Below, piece by piece: positions 25,291 to 43,055 of a stretch of 64,000 nt of DNA. The stretch is taken from contig NC_067295.1 of assembly GCF_020740795.1 (NCBI RefSeq), forward strand, positions 5,518,501 through 5,582,500, given 5' to 3'. Under the pieces are notes generated by a model, which did no database searches, was not told the DNA's origin, and worked only from the letters and a program-made list of their open reading frames with translations. This DNA is from Apus apus. Its lineage: Eukaryota > Chordata > Aves > Apodiformes > Apodidae. The translations under genes and the position numbers were made by a program. How positions within the stretch are numbered: position 1 is the first letter of the stretch; the number at the start of each line of letters is the position of its first letter.

Positions 25291-27305
25291 GCAGTGACTA
25301 AGTGCAGCTTCCACCGTGGTCAGATGGATGTAAAAATCCGGAGGGGCTCATCGGAAAAGCGTGCGTGCTCATGCGGTCTTCGTCGGTGCAGAAGCTGAAC
25401 TAACCGTGCGTGGCCTGGGGGTCTGGTATTTTGTATCCTGCAGGGTGTGGATTGCTTCGCCTCGTTTATGGAAGGTTTGATAAAGGTCCTGTTGATTTAA
25501 GGGCTGCAAGGTCAAACATGCTGCCTTTGATCATCTTTTTTTGAGTTTCTGTACCAGTGAGTTTGTATTCATTTTCAAGACCCTTTTTCGTGTGCCCCCC
25601 CCTCAGTCTGTGCCAGCCCCATAATGGAATTTAGTTGCCCTCTCCCAAATGTGTCTGCCAGCACCTACCCTTGATAAAGTTAGTTTGTTTTGCTTCAACA
25701 AAATGAGGTTTTATCAACCATTTCACAAAGCTGAGGAGAAAGCAGAAAACAATTATTTCACAAAGTGTCAACTAGTCAAGCATTAAAACAGAAAGTTACA
25801 GAGCTACAAGATGATGAGGTTTTCCATCAGGGTTGGAGATATCAAATATTACTTGCTAACCTTAACTAGAAAAACTCTAGCAACTCAAGGTCCCTGTTTG
25901 TATCCACTGCTTCCCCTTATGGAATTCTCATTCTTCATCAACAGCCTTCATCTCTGGACGGGAGCTGCTTTTCTTTCCCTGGTGGGATATCTGCTAATTC
26001 TGACCACCTACACCTCCAAGTTGGTTTTGTGTGTTGTTTGAGCATTTGTTTACTTTGTTACATAGTATTTTTAAATCACTTTACCAATTTAATTGGTGTA
26101 AACATTAAGAAAAGGCTTTCACTAGTTTGCTGCCTTCCTGCTTGTCATCATTAACATTCCAGTTTGGAATTGTACACATTTCCAAACCACACTGGTAGCT
26201 AAAATCAAGCAAACTCATCCTTCTGATCGTGGGTGTAAATAAAATTTACAAGCGGGATATTCTTGTTAAAGAAACCTCATTAACAAGTTCATATCCCTTT
26301 TCTTCCCTCCAGCCTCACTGCTTATTTCTGGTTTTCATTGTTCTGTTAAAATCAGGTCTTTTTTTACACATGGTGTGTGAGGACTGTGTATGTAGCACCA
26401 TTTTGGAGTCTAAGGATTGCAAAAATAGCAGGTTTTATCCAGAGCTTGTCAGTGGAACATAGCCTCCTCAGCAACAAGTTTTCAAATGAAAATTGTACTT
26501 TCAACTTCAGAAATCTGGCTATGATTGAAATAGAGGTATTTTCATGAGTGGCATTTCATGTAATTTGTTATAGTTTGGGTGGGGAGATTAGTGGATGGAA
26601 AGGTTCTGTGTACCAGCTTTCCAAGTTTTCCAAGCTGGTGCAAAACTCGACTCAAGTGCAGCTCCAGTTATGTTATTTCAGGGTGGTTTGGATGGGTGTC
26701 AGTCACGGGCCCAAACTCTTCCATTTGAAGTTGGCTGAGAAAGTGCTTTTTAAAGTTCTCTGTACCATGGCTTGGCTTTGCTGAGCAGCCAAAATGCCTG
26801 TCTGTCCCTAGTCATAGAATCACAGACTGGTTTGGGTTGGAAGGGACCTTAAAGATCATCTAGTTCCAACCACCCTGCATGGGCAGGGACATCTCCCACT
26901 AGACCACGTTGATCCAAGCCCCATCCAACTTGGCCTTGAACACTTCCAGGGAGGGGACATCCACAACCTCTCTGGGCAACCTGTTCCAGTGTCTCACCAC
27001 CCTCACAGTAAAGAATTTCTTCAGCAAACTTCACAGTCAGTCCATCATCAACAGGTTCCCAACGTGCTCCGTGTCATCGCAGGGCTCCTTCTCTCCTAAC
27101 TGCTCTCCTAACCAGCTGCCAGAGTGCACATCTGTATACCTTTGCTTTTCAGCCCCTCGTCCATGTTTGTGCCAAACACCTGGTGGCGTTTGTCTCTCAG
27201 GAAGCTGGGAATAAACCTGTTCTTCTCGCCATGGCTCTAAAGGACAAGACCATGGAAGGAATACAAGCTCTACGGGAAGTGATCCGGAGTTGCCAAGTGT
27301 GGTGA
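24971..27305 (+). CDS. PSMG3: Proteasome assembly chaperone 3
   Basis: PSMG3 (PAC3/POMP-independent chaperone) pairs with PSMG4 and helps assemble the alpha ring of the 20S proteasome in the cytosol. Two coding exons are read: 24,971-25,186 (72 codons) and 27,153-27,305 (50 codons plus stop), joined in phase 0 across GAG|GTGAGA and TTTTCAG|CCC. The 122-residue product equals the human length. Recognisable blocks are [57 protein letters not shown] and the C-terminal [12 protein letters not shown]. The first Met is chosen because the acceptor lies two bases upstream and the length fits the family; the N-terminal 20 residues are the least conserved part. The intron (about 2.0 kb) holds an antisense CR1 tail ending about 130 bp before exon 2. 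Confidence 0.95.
26812..27024 (-). repeat. CR1 3' fragment in PSMG3 intron
   Basis: Read on the minus strand this is a typical avian CR1 tail. The + strand shows TCATAGAATCACAG, then TTGGGTTGGAAGGGACCTTA, GGGACATCTCCCACTAGACC and CTGGGCAACCTGTTCCAGTG. It is well preserved, so probably a younger subfamily than the copy at 20.8 kb. It is inserted antisense in the PSMG3 intron and 5' truncated at about 27,024. Confidence 0.95.
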
Positions 27306-27700
27306 AGCTGTGCCATCTGGATTCAAGGAAATGATCTTGAGTCCGTGACTCATCACCGCTGACTTAAAAGGACAAGAAATGAAAATGATGGAATGTCTTT
27401 GTGCTGGTTTTGGACTTACTGAGGAATGTCATGAATTTTTCTCTACTGTGTAGAACATTTGTGGGCTTTGTTACAGTGACAGGTTTGCGGTGCATACAGT
27501 CAGTGATGGAACGAGAACAATCGTCTCAACGTACAAGAGAAGTGTTATTTTTATCCCATTGGGTGGGATGTATATTTGGGAAGTGGCACAGCTCTGCCTG
27601 TGTGTCCTGAGGAGTGATGGATGCCAAGCTTGTAGCTCCACTGCACCGCAAAGGGGGAACACCCAGTGCAGAGTGAATAAAAGAAACATTGACAAATCTA
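27306..27700 (+). terminator. PSMG3: PSMG3 3' UTR with polyadenylation signal
   Basis: After the stop codon the sequence stays open for about 400 bases to a canonical AATAAA at 27,676-27,681, followed by a T-rich stretch (CCTCTTTTTTTGCTCTGTG) suitable as a downstream element. Cleavage is expected near 27,695-27,705. Confidence 0.7.
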
Positions 27701-27704
27701 ATTT

Positions 27705-30700
27705 TACCTCTTTTTTTGCTCTGTGAAAATCACTTCCATTGAAATACAAGCCTCGGTAACAAATCAACAGCAGTTGCATAATAGGAAAGATTTTTCTTGC
27801 CTGTTTGTAAGGAAATGAGTCCTATATGACTGTCTTTGTCCTTCTGTCAGTCCCTTTCCTGATGTAGTCTGAATCAGTTTTCCACTTTCACTCACATTTT
27901 AAAGAGAGGCAGATAATTCTGCTTTGCAAATTTCAAGAAAGCTGATGGAAGGGTGGAAGACAGGAACCCAAATTAGTGGTAAGAAAAAAGACAACAGCTT
28001 CTTAAGGGTTCCATGGTACCAGCACATTGAAAAGCAGCACATACGTAGCTTGGACCACCTGCAGTGAGCTGTCCCTCTCCTAAGGGACATAGGAGACATG
28101 GGGACAGAAGGATTTGGGTGGGTTAAACAAGGGTGTTTCTTCTGAATCTGTTGGAAGAAAACTGTTGGGTGAAGCTACGTGTGTTGATGCAAAGCTTAAT
28201 AGCCAAACTTCTGCCACTTGCTTGGAATGTTTGTTTTTACCTGTTCTTGTGACAACACCAAGTAGTAAAGTTTTAAGTGATGTCATTTAATTAACTTGAC
28301 TGAGCAGCCAGAGGCCAAGTCATGGATTCTGGGCAGGGACGACTTGTGTTAAGACCCACTGATTTCAGCACAGAGCCTGTGCCTGCCCCATGTAGATCCA
28401 GTTGCTGGGTCATTTCTGTTGCTAAAAAATTCCCTAAAAGTAGAAAAGTAGAAAATGCATTTCGAAAGGACTCTTCTCTGAAGTAAGGGTTATTTACAGT
28501 ATTTAAGGGTTTACGAGAAACAAAGCTTTTTAAAAAAAGTGCAAGTGAACACTGCAGGCTTGCAGCTGCCTTTGACAAGAAATTTAATCTAAAAATAATT
28601 TTCCAAACTGGGCTTCCAAGAATCAAAGATTTGCCTCTGTCAGAACTCCAAATTTTCCCTTTTACACTTTTTTTTTTTTTTTTTTTTTTTTCAGTCTAGG
28701 AGAGCTGAGAGAGGCATGTGGCATTTGTTAATGTCAGTCCTGGTTTGCTAGTGGGGATTCTTTCCCAACACAACGTTCAATGTAATTTCCAAATCCTGGT
28801 GCTTTTATGGTGTCTATAGCTCAAGCAACTTGTGTAAACCATAGATGAGTTAGCAAATCACATCTCCTGCCGTGGTGATGTGGTGGTGTACCACTGCCAT
28901 GCCCTGAAGACCTGAGTGTTACTACCTGTGAGCTGACCACGAGTTAACCACCTGATTTCCTGGTTCTCTGGCACCGTGTCTGCGCAGGGTGGTGGGTAAA
29001 TAAAGGATATGGAGTGCTCTCCCATTTGGTGCTCAGAGCCAGGACAGACTTGTCTTGCTGCCTTTCCATGGGAGGATAAATTAGACCACGAGCAATCAGA
29101 CCTTCGACTTTTCTCCTCTCTGCTCTGCAGGAAACCAAGGGAAAGGCTTGCCCCAAAAACAGGCACAAGTCTCCCGGTGGCCTCAGCTGCCTGTCATTTA
29201 GTCATCGCTGTCCTCTAGGTAAGGATTCATTCCCAGTTGCAGGAAAACCTGCATTTGCCACCCAGGCAGAGCTCCCAGCCTGAGCCATGGGACACAGGCT
29301 GGCCTGGTGGCAGCAGCACCGGGCTGCACCACGGCTTTTCCATCCGTGTTTGCGTTCCGGGCGTGGGTGCCAAGCACGGCAGACTGGAAAGGTAAGTTCG
29401 ATAGCTTTTCCCCAGGAGGTGAAGCCCAACCTGCTGCTCCAGCTCCTGGGAGCAGCGAGGGTGAGGAGGGCACTGGCAGGGCCTTCTGCCAGCAGGCAGG
29501 GCTGGGAGGGTGCCCGGAGGAGGAGTCTCCCGCGGGTGGAGGAGGGCGCAGGGGATGCGGAGGCAGGTGCATGGCAGCCAGATCCACTCCCGGAGGAGCC
29601 CTGCAGGGTGAGTGGGACCCTGGGGGGTGTGCAGCAGCTGGGGGCACCCGTCACGGAGCAGAGGTTGCCCTAACCAGCCGTCCTAGGCAGCCGTGGGAGC
29701 AGATGGGAGGGCAGAGCCTGCCGTGAGAGCCCCGTGTGTACGTCACTGGGTTTAAAGTGGGTTTGGTGCTGCCTTGCCTGAATTTCAGCTGTGTGCTATA
29801 GGTCCTTCCTGCTGGGTGGCATGGGGATGGTGTACAGGGATGCCGGGCGGGTGAATAACCCCTGTGTCTCTGCTTTACGTGGAAGCAATCAGGTGGAAGG
29901 GCATGTCTCCTGTGCTGCTGGGGCTCAATGTGACTGCTCCTCTCCCCAGGGTGGGGGTCAGGGATTTCCCCCGCTTTGCCAGGGCACATAGCCAGCACCG
30001 CAGAGGCACTGGTGGGCAGCTGCAGGGACTTGCCTTTCTTTTCTGACCATCCCAGCCCCACGGGGGCTGCCAATGTGGGGATTTCTTCTGGGTTGTTTGG
30101 GACGCTGGGAGGGATGTGAGCTGGGAGCCGGGGCTTTAGCCGCCTATGGCTGGAGGGGAATCCCCAGGGAATTGAAAAGCCCGGTTTGCAGGTGGCCTGC
30201 CTGAACACAGGTGTCACTGCTCAGTTTCTTTTCTGCTCAGCACTTACTAAGCATCTCTAATAGCCCAAGGAGTGAGTGAAACAGGTAGACTGTGCTTGGT
30301 AGGTACCTGCAAGGTGTCTCAAAACTGCCAGACTGGATATGGCACTGGTGCAGTCCCATCTAGGAGCCGAATTTTGCAGTTAGTATTATTCTTTGCATCT
30401 CCTTACTGCCTTTGTTTTGGAAGCAAATGGCCCTCTAGCTGCATTGAATTGCCCAGCTACCTTGCACAGCCGGGATCTAATTACCTCTGGAGCTGGGAGT
30501 CCTGGCTCCAAGTGGCACAGAGGCTTTTGTATTTAATGACTTGCTCTGCCACGTTCAGAGTGTGACAATGTCGGGGAGCCTGCCAGGACAGGCTGCTGGT
30601 GCCACTGTGCTTGTACTGCAATGGCTGGGAAACTAATAGGAATTGGGAGGTCTTGGGCCAAGCATCTGCGGCACGGCGCTGGGTCGAAAACAGAATAAAT

Positions 30701-32585
30701 GGGTCTAGCAATCACCACAGCTTTCTGCCCTGTCCTGGAAAGCAAGCTGGATCCCATCCTTCCCTGTGGTGATGCTCTGGCAGGAGGAAAGTGTGGCCAA
30801 ATCCAGCCATACAACCCCAGCCAGCAGCAGGACAGCCCCCCCCAAACAGTGAGGTGTGATGGGGAATGGAGCACAGCTGGGCTTCACCTCCCCCCCCGCA
30901 CTGTTAATTACCTCTGTCCTCCTGTTAATGTTTACAAGGCAGGTCCGGTGTTGTTGCCGTCTGTCCAAAGACCAGATCCCTCCCCTGCTCTCTCTGGGAT
31001 CCTGCTTCCTGCTGGCCCAGGCAGGGCCGCGGGATGGTTGCAGGGAGGAAGAACCCAGCTCCCCGCTGCCTCTGTAACACTATCAGTCCTGCTCTCCCCA
31101 CCAGCCACCTCTGGCTCTGCTTCCCAGCTCGCAGGTACGGGGTGAGCTCCTGGGACCTTGCCAGCACACCATCGCCCCGGGCATCTCCTCTTACAGGCTG
31201 CTCCTGGCAGGCAGAAGGTGGGGGGAGGTATTTTTAGGGCTGTTGATCTCTGACACCAGCTGAGTTTCCTTTCCTGTGAGGCTGGGGTTCGGGGAGAGGG
31301 CAGGAGAGGAAGCCATCGGGTGAACTCCTGCTTTGGTTTGTTTTCTGTGTTTAATTGGATTGAGGTCATTCCCTACCACTCTTATCTGTGGCAGATACTT
31401 TTTGCCTCTCACCAGCTCCTGTTTACAGTGTTACCCCCAGGCGATAGTTACCCAGCAGCTAAAATCTTTGTTTATTAACACAGCATCTATATTGTTAGAG
31501 CTCTGCTCACAGGTGGTTGGTTGGTTTTTTTTAAACTGCTATTGTTATACTTGGGAAAAAGTAGCTTTCCATAGATTAGCAGAAGGAAAAGCCAAACATG
31601 GCAGTTTATGCATCTGTTGGCCTTGAGATAGGAAGCTGCCTATAAATAAGAGTGTATTATTAGGTTGGTCCTTGCTGTCTGGAGTTGCACGGTACATGGT
31701 GCCTGTATCCCCCAGCCACCCTTTCTGCTGGGGATTCTGCATTCTCAGTGTCTTGGGGTAACCAGATTTGAGGAGGACAGAGCTGTTGGGGAGACCTGGA
31801 GCTCTGCAGCATCCCCAAAGGGCAGCAGCTCTGCATGTAGCATGGCAGGGTTGCTCCCCTGGGCTCAGTTTGGGTGTAGGAGAGACTGCTGTCTGCCTTT
31901 CAGGTCTCAGGATTGGTGTTGCTGGTACACTGAGACCCGCCACGATCCCCAAACATCCAAGGCTGGCCAAACACCCTGGGTGAAGCCAAATCTCTGGCTT
32001 CTTGCATGGCTTGTCCCCAGCAGGCCATGTACAAAGAAAGGAGCCAAACTGAGGGTGGGGAGGGATCTCAGGGATCCCAGTGTTTTCTGGGCTCCTAAGG
32101 AGGACATCAGTGTTCTGATGCCTTGGTGTAAGGGACTCATTATTATAATGGATGAGGGATGAGTTTAACACTGACATCTCTAGTTTCAGGTGGAAAAGGG
32201 TCCTGAGTCACAAGTGTGAACTCACAGGGGCACAAACATAGGAAGATCTTTCTCATTCAAGTGGGATAGTGACCCCTGAGAAAACAAGGAGGAACAAGAC
32301 TGGGAAGTATGTGTTTTGGGAGACACGAGTTCCACATACATCTCCTCAGAGAAAAGAGGGTCTTTTGAAGACAAACAGCTTTTGAAGGCTGTTTGTGTTT
32401 TCCCACTGGGAGAAGCAGACCCAACCATGGTGAATAGGTTGGCTTGGGTGAGGAACACCCTGAGGAGGACATAAGCCTCCTAGGAAGTTTGTCGACATTC
32501 ATGTGGGCTGGGAAATCTGATGGACCTTCCCCTTCACCAGTTTACCTCAGTCCTGCCCTGCACCCTTCCCCTTGCCTCTCCCTCC
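27705..32585. other. PSMG3-TMEM184A interval; TMEM184A 5' region
   Basis: No coding exon is supported. It includes a 25-T run (28,668-28,692) and a GC-rich patch at 29.2-30.1 kb. Because the TMEM184A start codon abuts a splice acceptor, one or more noncoding 5' exons of that gene must lie in this interval. The best-looking donors are GAAAG|GTAAGT at 29,391 and CAGG|GTGAGT near 29,609. Confidence 0.5.
29240..29391 (+). promoter_or_regulatory. TMEM184A: Candidate TMEM184A 5' UTR exon/promoter
   Basis: A GC-rich patch ends at a near-perfect donor (GACTGGAAAG|GTAAGTTCG, cut at 29,391/29,392). It is upstream of and co-oriented with TMEM184A, which needs an upstream noncoding exon. There is no TATA box and no strong CpG island, in keeping with a tissue-restricted promoter. 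The start is arbitrary; the assignment is an inference from donor quality and position. Confidence 0.3.
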
Positions 32586-32591
32586 CAGCAG

Positions 32592-36975
<4,384 letters not shown>

Positions 36976-38385
36976 GAGACATCAGAGTGGACAGTGACAC
37001 TGGAGAGGTTTAAACCCATGCAAACGGGAACTGTCTCAAGCCTGCAACAACGTGGTCCAATTGGAGCCCCAAGAAGCCAGGAACTCTACCCAAAAAGCCA
37101 GTCTAAAAGGGAAGATGCAATATCCCAGGGAAAGGTTAAACCAAATAGTGCCAGTTTCTGTTGTCCCAGCTCTGCTGATGTTGGAGACTGGGCTCTCTTT
37201 GCTCCTGCGACTAACCAGCCCTGTGTTGTGGTCTGGGCTGGTGTCTTGATACCAGCTCCATGCCCATGCCAGGGGATGCCAGGCAGGGTGGGGAGCCAGG
37301 ATGCAGGACGGAGCAGCCGCCCTCATGCTCCTCTTACCTCCAAAGCAGTGCTGAGGCCTGAGAGAAATGCTTTTCTCAGCACAGTTCTGCTCTAATTTCT
37401 CCCAATTTGAGGAAAAAAAATGATCTCGCAGGGCCCCGTGGAGAAAACAAGCCCAGGAAGGTGACTTCACTTCACCTCAAAACCTGGTAACAGCTGAAAG
37501 ACATCATTCTTTATTTTTACATCTTCTCCCCTCTCCTTCCCCCAGAAAAGCTTACGGAGTTGTGCAGAAGACCTTTACCAGGGAGGAAGAGTAAGTCATT
37601 CTCTTCTCCCTCCAGATGGGGTTGCAGCTGTCTGACTCCCCCAGGAGCAGTGGTGGGACCTCAGGGACCTCACTCGGGGCTAACCCGAGGTCTTGCAGCT
37701 GTGTTCCTGAGAGCTGCCGGTGACAGAAGCACTTGTTTATGTCTAAATCGTCTTATCTCTGAACGGATCAGGAGTTAAAAGGGATTCCAGCTTCCTTATC
37801 AGAGCCTTTAATAGGGAACCAGACTGTGACCAGTTGCGGTAGGAATGCGCTTACTGGGAACTGTCTGTTCCTTCTAACCCTTCACTATTTACTGTCCCTG
37901 GGCTTTGCCCAACCTGCAGGAAGGCAGGAGGGAGCTAAGCCCTGCAATGACAGTGGCAGGGATGGAGGGGGCCTGTGGGCAGCACTGGAGGGAAGATGCT
38001 GCATGGAGAGATTCTCCCCGTATCAGTGATGAGAAGCACACATTCTTCTGTTAAACTTCCCCGCTGTTTTTCTCCCCCCCCAAATTTTAATCCAATTTCT
38101 GTTCTTCTGTTAATCAGATGATCCCTGGGAGCTTACTCAGGCACTGTCCAGGCTGTTGTTTGGGGGTGGGAGCTGGGTAGTGAAAGGACCAAGGCAAGTC
38201 TGCAACTTCAGATTTGGAATCGTGACAAACAAAGCAATGGGTAAGGCTTAGTGCCGTTTTACACACAGCTCCTACTGGGTTAGTTTTTTCCCCTGCTCTT
38301 AAACTGCAAAATGTAAATCAAAACACGAAATTATTTTATTTATGAATTTTTTTTCTAATAAACAGCAATTTCTACCGTGGAGTGA
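36976..38385 (+). terminator. TMEM184A: TMEM184A 3' UTR with polyadenylation signal
   Basis: Downstream of the stop there is no further coding exon and the sequence is unique. The first good AATAAA is at 38,357-38,362 (TTTTCTAATAAACAGC), followed by GT/T-rich sequence (GTGTTTTCACTT). This predicts a 3' UTR of about 1.4 kb. No canonical AATAAA was noticed between the stop and this one. Confidence 0.6.
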
Positions 38386-38389
38386 ACAA

Positions 38390-41215
38390 GTGTTTTCACT
38401 TAGCTCAGCAAGCAAAGCCCATGATCTGCTTGTTCCTGCTCTAATGCTGATGCTCCTTAAGCTCAATGTCCTCCCTGCCCCTTGATGCTGGCCCAGCAGA
38501 AATACCTGCACATGCAGCATCCTGCACATTTTGGCATTCCCACAGGATTCGTGTTTAACTTTTTCACTCCATAAAGAGTGTGTGTGTGTCTCCTGCTTCC
38601 TCTCCCTGCACTCTCTTCCAACCCTCTCCTAGGCTGTGGATGCAGCAGTTCTGAGCTGCTGGATCCACTTTAGCCAACATAAGCCCAGACTCCAGCACCA
38701 AGACAACCTCTGTTTATTATTATTGGAGAAATCTCATTGTGCTGGAAGCCCAGACTCCATATGAGCAGCCTACAGCTAAGCCAGTCTTGCAAGTCCCTCT
38801 GTTCCGAAGCACTGCTGCTTGTACCTGCTCAGCTGGTAAGATTTCTGCCACCTTTCCTGCAGCAAAGTCAATAAACAACAGCCATACACTCTGTGCATCC
38901 AGGCATCCATCCAGGGTCCTGTGCCTCCTGGGAGCAGGATGCTCCTGCCCATGAAGTGCAGCCTCAGGGCTGGGGGATGAGGCTGCTGGGCTTTGTCATG
39001 CAGCCAGCACCAGAGCAGGGACATCTCTCAAGCTGAACATCTTGGTCTTCTCCACCTTTCCAGGAGAGAGAGCTGGTCACAGCTGCAGGAACAGAGGCTG
39101 CTCTGGCTCCCGGGGCGAGGGCAGACTCAGAGGTGATGATGGCACATCTGCCGACGCGCTCGCGGCCACTGAGATAAAGACTCACACAAGAACACAGCAA
39201 GAAATGTAGTTGTACTTCACTGCACAAATGATCAACCCCAGTGCATAATGGGCTGCATTCATTGTTCCTGCCAGCAGGTGCAATTCCCACCACAGACAAT
39301 AACATTTGCCTATTTATGTCAAGCCCTGATTACTGTATTATATGTAAAACAGATCTTTCTTGCAAGCAAAACAAGGAGGGGGGGTAAGGGGAAAATCAGC
39401 TGTGACTCATCCAAGTCAGCAGTGTGATACCAGCTCGAAGGAGCCGTGCTGGGCTGCACACCAGCTGGCTGCTGCGCTGCGCAACAGCAGGACACGCTCC
39501 CCTCTCCAGCAGGCGCGAGCTTGGCCTCCTGGACATCCTTTTTCTTGGAGAGGGGAGAGAGGCAAGAGCTCAGTGCTCATGCCGGGCTCTGTCACGGCCC
39601 TCAAAGCGTTACGCTGTCAAAACGCATCCATGGAGCACAGAAGTAGAAAGGGTGGTGTCGGAACGTGTTCCCCAGCAGACACGGTCCTGTGCTCCTCTGC
39701 TAACGTGTCTCCTCCACCTCTTCAGCAAGGACGCAGGGAAAGCTGGCAGCGAGCACAGGGGTGACCTACACAGGAGCCTGGCTGTGCCTGGAGCCACGCC
39801 AGCAGGCAGCTTGGGAGGAACAGGCTCTTCTCGCTGCCAGCAGCAGGCTCTGGTGGTCGGCAGATTTGTTTTCCAGTTGTTGCTTGTCCTCAGGCTTTCC
39901 CCAAGGACAAGACTGGGCTGTGGCTATTGATTGTGCTCATGCTTTTCGAGCTTGGGTCAGGCAGGTTTACAACCTGTTTGTGTCAGGGATGCATCCTTGG
40001 GGATGCACCCCACCACTGCACTCACAAGAGCTGGGGCTGACCATGCTTCTGAGGTGCAGAGGGGAAGGTGGTTGCTGGTGCCACAGCAGAGCCAGCACCC
40101 TCACACACAGCTGCTCACCTCACTGCACCCAGTGGCAGCAAGACTTCTTTAGGGTGTTAGCACCTACCAGCCACTCCCTAAGCCCAGCTGCAGACGGACA
40201 GCAGATTGCCAGACCTCCAGCAGAGAGTAGGATTCATGCTTTTCTAACCCTGTTCACAGAGACTCTTCTACCCCTCAGCTCTAGGACTTTCTCCTCACCT
40301 AAGCCTGGTGAAGGTCAAATTCCCTTTCACTGCTGAACCTCCACCTGGCCCATTCCTGATGTCCTTCTCCTCCTCCATCCCTCTGATGGACTTGACTGGC
40401 GACCTCCCTCTCCTCTCCATCATCACCACCTCCTTGCTGCCATGTCTCCAGGCAGGAGCTGAAGCAGATGATGGTGATTTTCTTGCTCAGCACAACAACT
40501 GCAATCACCCTCCAGGCTTTACCTGCGTCCCAGCTCAGCCAAGCGTGGCCCCACCTCTGGCACCTAATGACCATCCATTACCTGCTGACACACAAAGCCT
40601 TTTCAGCCCTGCTTCTCTCCACTTTGTCCACATATAACCCTACCTCTAATTCCAACTCTGGCCAACACACCCATCTGCCTCCAGCCTATTGCCTCAGCCC
40701 AGCCCAGGCCAATATTTTTCCTCCTTCAGCTGTCCCCTAAAGAAAACCAACCACTTGAACTAGTGGATTAAAGCCAACAGGGCCCCTAGCAGCTCACCAG
40801 CATGCTGTGCTACATCTTGAAAGCCCAAATAGGGAAAAACAGAAAGATGAAAGAGTTAGGTAAGGGTTTAAAGCAGTTTAATTCACAAGCAGTTGCATAG
40901 CAAAGCTGTGAAGGGATATTTCACAACCTGAAGGAGGAGACAGGAGTGTTCTTCTCCAGCCCTATGACCTGTCTCACAGCACAGGGTCTCCAGTGGCCCT
41001 GTGCAGCCAGCTCTCAGCACCACGACTGCAGGCAGGTGCCTGCCAGGCAACCAGTCCCCTTTGCACTGCCATAAACACACACCAACTACACACTGGGTTG
41101 GAAGAACAGACAGAGGTGGTCTGAGCACAGGATCTACCAGCAAACCAGCTTGAACAAGAGCTATCCCTTGAGCATGTTCCAGATACAACCAGGAAGCATA
41201 ACAGGAAGGCTGGGA
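38390..41215. other. Intergenic between TMEM184A and MAFK 3' ends
   Basis: This is the tail-to-tail interval of convergent genes. It contains a (GT)n run near 38,578-38,588, a G run near 39,377 and a GC-moderate patch at 39.4-40.1 kb with overlapping, unconserved frames on both strands. No coding exon, RNA gene or mobile element was recognised apart from the CR1 that follows. Confidence 0.5.
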
Positions 41216-41431
41216 AATCACAGAATCCCAGACAGGTTTGGGTTGGAAGGGACCTTAAAGCTCATCTAGTTCCAACCCTGCCATGGGCAGGGACACCTCC
41301 CACTAGACCAGGTTGCTCCCGTCCACCCTGGCCTCAAACACTTCCAGAGAAGAGGAATCCACAACTTCCCTGGGCAACCTGTTCCAGGGTCTCACCACCC
41401 TCATGATGAAGAATTTCCTCCTAATGTCTAA
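41216..41431 (-). repeat. CR1 3' fragment between TMEM184A and MAFK
   Basis: This is a minus-strand CR1 tail. The + strand reads AATCACAGAATCCCAGACAG, then GTTTGGGTTGGAAGGGACC, CACCTCCCACTAGACCAGG, GGGCAACCTGTTCCAGGGTC and AAGAATTTCCTCCTAATGTC. It is moderately preserved, 5' truncated, and sits just beyond the predicted end of the MAFK 3' UTR. Confidence 0.95.
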
Positions 41432-42299
41432 GGCATGGTGGGGCACAGAGGGTTAAAGAAGGTCCAGATTTCCTTTCTGTCATTTCGCGGTGACATCCTG
41501 AATGATATAAACAGTTATTTTCCAGTGCCAGTAAGTACTTATCAAAATAAACAGGATCCCCACAGCTGTCAGGTAGGGCCTGTGCTTGCAGAAACACAAG
41601 TTTAAGGTCATCCCCTGGTATGGTTAGTCTGAGATTGAGGAGAACTGGAAAACTGCCATGCAGAACAACAGCTACACCCAGTGTCTCCATGTCACCAGTG
41701 TCACCATGGGTGAGCTGGCTATGCCAGGCTAGGTCAGATGCTTGCACAAGCCCATCATGCTCCCTTCAGCCCAGCCTGCCTCCCAAAAACACATGGCTCA
41801 CCAGCAGTGCTGCAGCCAACAGTCAGCTGGACCCTGCACTGGGGACGGGCAGGCAAGAAAACAGAGGAACACTCTCCACTGAAGATCAACTCAAGCTCCA
41901 AAATGCTGACCATAGACCAGGGCAAGTCTGAAACCAGAAAATGCTTTATTGGAAAGGTACAAAAAAACCAGTCACTGCAGCTAAATTTACAGCAATAAAT
42001 TACGTTGTGGCTGTCAAGAGAAAGTAATGGACACATACACAGGGCTATTCGCCTTACAAACAGGAATCCACATTGCTTGGTATATCAATAATTTATTTTA
42101 TAATAAAAAAGCAGCACAAAAATAAATATTGAAATGAAATTACTGAGTAACCACAGAGGATAGAATGAGCTGGTGATAAAAAACAACTTAAAACAGAAGA
42201 CTTCTATCATTAAAAAAATGAAAGCAAGTATCCACCATCTACAGAAACACCCCAGCAGACTGAAATACAGACGAAGGAAAACAAATCCACATTACAAAA

Positions 42300-42440
42300 G
42301 TTTTTCATTTTTGTTTCTTTTTTTTCTTCTTTTTTTTTCGTTTTTGTTTTGTTTCTTCTTTTTTTCTTTTTTTTTTTTTAAATAAAAACAATCATGACAA
42401 TGAAGTTTAAATGATTTGAGAGAGAAAAAAAAAAAAAAGC
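42300..42440. repeat. T-rich/A-rich low-complexity tract
   Basis: Long T runs interrupted by single C or G bases (42,308-42,380) are followed by AAATAAAAAC and a run of A (42,425-42,438). This is simple sequence within the predicted MAFK 3' UTR; the frames crossing it encode Phe/Lys runs and are spurious. Confidence 0.85.
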
Positions 42441-43055
42441 CAACTTCTCCTCCTCCTCCTCCCTGGGTCTGAGCCCTCCTGTGGCCTGACCACTCCACAT
42501 CCCCGTGGCATCATGCCTGGCCCTGCCACAGCTCTGGCGAGCCAGTGCCTTGTCCCCTCCCCAGAGCTGCAGTGTCACCTCGGTCTCTTAAGCTTGCACC
42601 TTGTGGTCTCCTCTGGCAGCCAGAGTTGGGCAAGAGCAGAGACACTGACTTGCTTCAAAGGGATCTGGAGCTGCCCTGGAGGGAAAGGATCCCCACTCCC
42701 AACAGCGAGCACAGCAAACACATCTACAAGCACAGAGGTGTCCCTCCCAGTCCCTGCCCCACGCTTGCATCTCCTCCTGCCTCCCGCCCCAGCCTGTGGT
42801 TCCCACGTCACGCTACGGATGAGGAGTAACCAAAGAAAGGCCAGACCCAGGGGAGAGGATCCCAGCACTCAAACCCAGAACCCCCGTTCCTCAGCGGGGC
42901 AGAACGAATTAACGGGGTCAGCAAAGGGCGTCCCAGCATCTCAACTACTGCAGCAAAGAGACAAGCGAGAGGCGCGGCTGGTGACAGTGGGCTCAGCCAG
43001 CTCCCCTGTGGTGCCCGCCCTGGGTGTCAGGCTTGCAAGTGCAGGACGGAGAGAA

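Noticed and set aside
29198-30217. Overlapping frames of 139-188 codons in a GC-rich patch
   Set aside because: Open in several frames on both strands, with no family resemblance and no supporting splice structure. Kept only as a possible TMEM184A 5' region.
31545-32177. A 210-codon minus-strand frame
   Set aside because: No homology recognised, on the strand opposite to TMEM184A and just upstream of its first coding exon; likely chance.
39360-40336. Frames of 134-191 codons between TMEM184A and MAFK
   Set aside because: They overlap each other in different frames, contain no recognisable motif, and the region is the 3'-3' spacer of two genes.
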